This document shows positions 60,851 to 64,000 of a stretch of DNA of 64,000 nt, in pieces. The first letter of the stretch is position 1; each line of letters begins with the position of its first letter. A model generated the notes under the pieces. The model was not told the origin of the DNA, did not search any database, and saw only the letters and a program-made list of their open reading frames with translations. Origin of the DNA: Bacillota bacterium (lineage in GTDB: Bacteria > Bacillota > Limnochordia > Darwinibacteriales > Darwinibacteriaceae); the NCBI GenBank assembly GCA_029776155.1, contig JAKOTU010000089.1:1-64000 (forward strand), written 5' to 3'. The translations under genes and the position numbers were made by a program.

Positions 60851-61663
60851 ATGTCTAACCTCACCATCAGACCCATCAACACTGGTTTTATCCCCACTTC
60901 GCGCAAGCTGTATCATTTTCATCACAGCACTCATAAACATCTCGGCTTGGAGCAAGATGAAAAAGTTTCCCTGCCCTGCCTCGTGTTCCTCATTGAAGGC
61001 GGCGAAAAGCTGATCCTGGTGGATACGGGTATGGCTTGGACTGAACGGGCTAACGAGTATCATCACCCCGGTTCTGTCCAGCCCGAAGGCTATGCCATTC
61101 ATGAACAACTGGAAAAACTCGGCATCAAATGCGAAGATATCGACATCGTGATCTTCACCCACATGCACTGGGATCACATGTTCTACCTGGACAAATTCGT
61201 CAACGCCAGGTTCATTGCCCACCGCAAGGAGCTGGAGTTTGCCAAGGATCCCATCCCCGTTTACTACAAGTCCTACGAGCATCCGGCCCTGGGCATTACC
61301 GCTCCCTTCACCGGCATCGAAATCGAAACGGTGGATGGCGAAGAGGAGATTATCCCCGGCGTGAGGGTGTTCCCCAGCCACGGCCACTCCCCGGGCCATC
61401 AGTCCGTGGAAGTGGATACGGAAGAAGGCACCTACATCATCTGCGGAGATGCCATCTTCATCTACGAGAACCTGGATCCCATCCCGGAGATCCACTACTC
61501 CATCACCCCCCCAGCCAGGTATGCAGATATTGTGGCCTGCTGGAAGAGCATTGAGGAGATGAAAAGGAGGGCCAAGGGCAGAGAGTTTATCCTACCCTCC
61601 CATGAGCCCAGCATCCTGGAACGCATGGAAAAGACCCCCGTCTTTGGGAAGAAGCAGAATTAG
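60851..61663 (+). CDS. MBL-fold metallohydrolase, N-acyl-homoserine-lactonase-like
   Basis: 270 residues with the two-metal metallo-beta-lactamase fold: T-H-M-H-W-D-H-M (H-x-H-x-D-H), S-H-G-H-S-P-G-H with the third histidine, C-G-D-A-I with the bridging aspartate and P-S-H near the end. The layout is that of the AhlA/AiiA lactonase group. Here it is in an uptake-and-catabolism operon, so opening of a sugar-acid lactone is a better guess than quorum quenching (inference). ATG 60851 follows AAGGAGG. Confidence 0.88.
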   Translation: MSNLTIRPINTGFIPTSRKLYHFHHSTHKHLGLEQDEKVSLPCLVFLIEGGEKLILVDTGMAWTERANEYHHPGSVQPEGYAIHEQLEKLGIKCEDIDIVIFTHMHWDHMFYLDKFVNARFIAHRKELEFAKDPIPVYYKSYEHPALGITAPFTGIEIETVDGEEEIIPGVRVFPSHGHSPGHQSVEVDTEEGTYIICGDAIFIYENLDPIPEIHYSITPPARYADIVACWKSIEEMKRRAKGREFILPSHEPSILERMEKTPVFGKKQN

Positions 61664-61680
61664 AAGACCTGACAAGCACA

Positions 61681-61716
61681 CGGTATCGCCTCCCCCCGTT
61701 TGGTGAGGCGATACCG
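61681..61716 (+). terminator. Intra-operon hairpin, possible partial terminator
   Basis: Perfect 12-base-pair stem (61681-61692 with 61705-61716) and a 12-base loop between the MBL-fold gene and the Tm-1-like gene. No long T run follows, so read-through is likely. Confidence 0.5.
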
Positions 61717-61736
61717 CACTTGTGGGAGTGGAAAAA

Positions 61737-62972
61737 ATGGCCAAACCAATTGTGATCGTGTCCTGCCTAGATACCAAGGGCCGGGAAGTTGAATACTGCA
61801 AACAGATTATTGAAGCCGCGGGCGTACCCACCATGGTGATTGACGCGGGGGTGTTTGCCCCTCCCTTAATTGAGCCGGATATCCCCCGGGAAGAAGTGTG
61901 CTCCGCCATCGGTGCCTGCTGGCAGGCGGTACAGCAGGGCGATAAAACCCACCGCATTGAAACCATCATTGCCGGGATCACCGCCATTGTGTGCGAGCTC
62001 CAGGCCAAGCAGCAGATCGGGGGACTGTTTTCCATTGGCGGCGGAGCCAACACCATTATCGGCACCCGCATCATGCAGGCCCTGCCGGTGGGCATTCCCA
62101 AACTCATGGTGTCCACCACCTCCAGCGGCCGCAGGATGTTTGACCCCTACGTGGGCACCAAAGACATCATGCTCATGCATTCCGTAGCAGATATCTCCGG
62201 GCTCAATGCCATCACCCGCACGGTGCTGAAAAACGCCGCGGCGGCCATGGTGGGCATGGCCACACTAGGCGCAGGCCAACTGGAACTGCCCAAGAACACC
62301 ATCGCCACCACCATGCTGGGGGTAACCACGGACGGGGTGGAAGGCGCTGCCGCCGATCTGGAAAGCCACGGCTTTGATGTGGTGCGCTTCCACGCCACAG
62401 GTGTGGGGGGCCGGGCCCTGGAAGAACTGGCTAAAAGCCGCGTCTTTGCGGGCATTTTGGATCTCACCCTCCATGAAATCACCTGCGAGTGGTTTGGCAT
62501 GGGCTATTCCTACGGCGCCCCCAACCGCCTGCTGGCCGCGGCGGAAGCAGGCATTCCCCTAGTGTGCGCACCTGGGGCCGTGGATGTGATGGACTTCGAC
62601 CTGGCCGAACTGCCGGAGGGCTGGAAGAGCCGCAAGCATATCTACCAGCATCCCACCGTGCTCCACCTCAAACTGAAGGCAGAGGAGATGGTGGCAATCG
62701 CCAAGGTCATGGCCGAGCGGCTCAATGCCAGCCGGGGGCCGGTGAAGTTCCTGGCCCCTTTAAGGGGTTTCCATCAGCAGTCCTATCCGGGCGGTCCCCT
62801 GTGGGATCCCGAGGTGGATCAGGCCTTCCTGCGCGAGCTGCGCAGCCGCCTGAAGCCGGAAATCGAATGGCTGGATGTGGATGCCAACATTAACGAGCCC
62901 CGCTTTGGGCAGATCGCCGCTAAAGAGCTGCGGGAGATGCTTGTTCAACACAGATCTTGTTTGGAGGAATGA
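61737..62972 (+). CDS. Tm-1-like ATP-binding protein (UPF0261 family)
   Basis: 411 residues from ATG 61737 behind GGGAGTGG (a GTG five codons upstream precedes that site). Family patterns: V-S-C-L-D-T-K-G-R-E-V-E-Y, S-I-G-G-G-A-N-T, L-M-V-S-T-T-S-S-G, V-G-T-K-D-I and G-A-P-N-R-L-L-A-A-A. Named after the tomato Tm-1 resistance protein; bacterial members are usually catabolic-operon proteins without a settled role. Lies directly before the class II aldolase gene (2-base gap). Confidence 0.88.
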   Translation: MAKPIVIVSCLDTKGREVEYCKQIIEAAGVPTMVIDAGVFAPPLIEPDIPREEVCSAIGACWQAVQQGDKTHRIETIIAGITAIVCELQAKQQIGGLFSIGGGANTIIGTRIMQALPVGIPKLMVSTTSSGRRMFDPYVGTKDIMLMHSVADISGLNAITRTVLKNAAAAMVGMATLGAGQLELPKNTIATTMLGVTTDGVEGAAADLESHGFDVVRFHATGVGGRALEELAKSRVFAGILDLTLHEITCEWFGMGYSYGAPNRLLAAAEAGIPLVCAPGAVDVMDFDLAELPEGWKSRKHIYQHPTVLHLKLKAEEMVAIAKVMAERLNASRGPVKFLAPLRGFHQQSYPGGPLWDPEVDQAFLRELRSRLKPEIEWLDVDANINEPRFGQIAAKELREMLVQHRSCLEE

Positions 62973-62974
62973 CA

Positions 62975-63577
62975 ATGAACGTGGTCGCGAAGCTGAAAAA
63001 AGAGTTGATCGAAGCTGGCCGGAGAGCCTATCAACGGGGCATCCAGACGGGCAATGGGGGTAATATCAGCGCCCGGATTCCCGGTACCGAGCTCATGATC
63101 GTCAAAGCCAGCGGAGTATCCTTTATTGACTGCACAGAAGAGAATCTGCTCATCTGCGATTTTGCAGGAGACCTGGTGGAAGGCAACCTAAAACCAACCC
63201 GGGAAGCGCTGCTCCACGGGGCCCTGTACGCTAAGCTGCCCCATGTGGGCGCGGTGGTGCACACCCATTCGGTGTGGAGCATCCTCTGGTCCATGAGCGG
63301 CAGCAGCGCAATCCCCCTGGTCACCCAGCATGCCCACCTCAAGATCGGGACGCCCATTCCCATCTTAAGTTTTGCCACACCCGTTGTACCCAAGGAGCAT
63401 ATGCCGGAAGTGCTCAGTTTGTTTGACCAGCATCCCAACCTCCCCGCCTTTGTCCTCAAGGAACACGGGGTGGTGGCCGTGGGACCCAATGCGCTGGAGG
63501 CTGAACACAACGCAGAATTTGTGGAAGAAACGGCACAGATCGGCTGGCTGCACCAATTAGCAGCCGGCAGATGCTAA
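62975..63577 (+). CDS. Class II aldolase/adducin-fold enzyme (fuculose-phosphate aldolase or decarboxylase type)
   Basis: About 200 residues from ATG 62975, 8 bases after GGAGGA. Zinc ligands V-H-T-H-S and K-E-H-G, an active-site glutamate in R-E-A-L-L-H and the phosphate-binding G-N-G-G-N-I-S are visible. The fold serves sugar-phosphate aldolases (FucA, AraD) and also decarboxylases of 3-oxo sugar-acid phosphates (OtnC, OiaC). Next to a RuBisCO-like gene the decarboxylase or retro-aldol role on an acid-sugar phosphate is attractive (inference). Confidence 0.9.
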   Translation: MNVVAKLKKELIEAGRRAYQRGIQTGNGGNISARIPGTELMIVKASGVSFIDCTEENLLICDFAGDLVEGNLKPTREALLHGALYAKLPHVGAVVHTHSVWSILWSMSGSSAIPLVTQHAHLKIGTPIPILSFATPVVPKEHMPEVLSLFDQHPNLPAFVLKEHGVVAVGPNALEAEHNAEFVEETAQIGWLHQLAAGRC

Positions 63578-63595
63578 GCTAGGAGGGGGGAATCC

Positions 63596-64000
63596 ATGGC
63601 CTTTACCAGTTACGCAGCCCCAGAAGAGCTTTTGGGCACTGGGCGCTATGTGCTCGCCACCTACTGCCTGCAGGCCCCCTCTGGTGCGGACATCGGCCGC
63701 CTGGCGGAGAAGTTTGCCGTGGGGCAGACCGTGGGCACGTGGGTGGAGCTGCCCACCATCACCGATCAGATGCGGGAGCTGTATCAAGGCAAGATCGCGG
63801 GCATTCAAGATGTGCCTCCCCGGGACATTGCCGCGGACGGCCAGGAACAGTCCTTCTTTTTGATCCGCATCGCCTTCCCCCACATCAACTTTGGCCGGTC
63901 CTTTGCCGCTCTGCTCACCACACTGCTGGGCAATGATGCCTCAACTTCAGTCCAGGCCAAACTGGTGGATCTGCACTTCCCTGAGGAATACGCGCAGCAG
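63596..64000 (+). CDS. RuBisCO-like protein, N-terminal part (runs off the window)
   Basis: The frame from ATG 63596 (GGAGGGGGG 5 bases upstream) is open to the last base, giving 135 residues. They match the N-terminal domain of the RuBisCO large-chain family: Y-V-L-A-T-Y-C-L, V-G-Q-T-V-G-T-W-V-E-L-P, R-I-A-F-P-H-I-N-F-G, L-L-T-T-L-L-G-N and K-L-V-D-L-H-F-P-E-E-Y. The Tm-1-like and class II aldolase neighbours are those of RuBisCO-like proteins in sugar-acid or methionine-salvage pathways rather than of CO2 fixation. The catalytic lysine region lies outside the window, so carboxylase activity cannot be judged. Confidence 0.85.
   Translation, partial: MAFTSYAAPEELLGTGRYVLATYCLQAPSGADIGRLAEKFAVGQTVGTWVELPTITDQMRELYQGKIAGIQDVPPRDIAADGQEQSFFLIRIAFPHINFGRSFAALLTTLLGNDASTSVQAKLVDLHFPEEYAQQ

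Noticed and set aside
60851-61663. Dedicated quorum-quenching lactonase
   Set aside because: The fold fits, but the operon is a transport and catabolism operon with no signalling genes, so a metabolic lactone or ester is more likely.
63596-64000. Genuine CO2-fixing RuBisCO
   Set aside because: Only the N-terminal domain is visible and the neighbours are a class II aldolase, a Tm-1-like protein and a sugar-type importer, as for RuBisCO-like proteins; no phosphoribulokinase is near.

Overview
The window reads as a densely packed catabolic and transport region from an anaerobic-type bacterium, most likely a diderm (two-membrane) member of the Bacillota or a similar deep lineage. This is inference: starts are preceded by strong GGAGG ribosome binding sites, TTG and GTG starts are common, and the regulator families (LacI, RpiR, SorC, GntR) are typical of Bacillota. 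However, all six solute-binding proteins have type I signal peptides (cleavage near A-x-A) with no lipobox cysteine, which points to a periplasm. No rRNA, tRNA, CRISPR array, insertion sequence or phage gene is visible.

Layout. (1) 1-2935, plus strand: the 3' part of a fused-type ABC permease, its ATPase and an RpiR regulator. (2) 2975-4159, minus: a stand-alone M20D amidohydrolase. (3) 12935 down to 4248, minus: LacI regulator, BMP-type nucleoside ABC transporter, nucleoside hydrolase, M20 hydrolase and a GATase1-like protein. (4) 23779 down to 13149, minus: an RbsABC-type transporter, an unrecognised membrane-anchored protein, three M20 hydrolases and an M81 (MlrC-like) hydrolase. (5) 26798 down to 24093: an M24-fold protein and a LacI regulator. 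Three near-identical operator sites (near 23927, 25647 and 26821) tie blocks 4 and 5 into one regulon. (6) 31789 down to 27069: a chemoreceptor with a zinc-binding CZB domain outside the membrane, an abnormal FGGY kinase with an internal 107-residue repeat, and a SorC regulator. (7) 40241 down to 31989, with divergent 40549-41754: a sugar pathway with RbsABC transporter, XylB-type kinase, ADP-dependent kinase, class II aldolase, RpiR regulator and a cupin isomerase. (8) 46505 down to 41846: another four-gene RbsABC-type transporter. (9) 54680 down to 46756: a nine-gene operon joining an RbsABC transporter to a phospho-tetrose module (EryC-, EryH- and EryI-like isomerases, split DhaK/DhaL kinase, SIS isomerase). 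(10) 55424 to the window end, plus: GntR regulator, RbsABC transporter with one permease broken by an in-frame TAG, an MBL-fold lactonase-like protein, a Tm-1-like ATP-binding protein, a class II aldolase and the start of a RuBisCO-like protein.

How it works together. Each block pairs a high-affinity uptake system with a dedicated intracellular pathway and a local regulator. The most interesting blocks are 9 (tetrose or branched-sugar phosphates), 10 (probable acid-sugar pathway ending in a RuBisCO-like protein), 7 (isomerise, phosphorylate twice, cleave) and 4 (a sugar-type transporter serving amide or peptide-like hydrolases). Five of the six binding-protein genes are followed by a perfect hairpin before the next gene, which fits higher expression of the binding protein than of the membrane parts.
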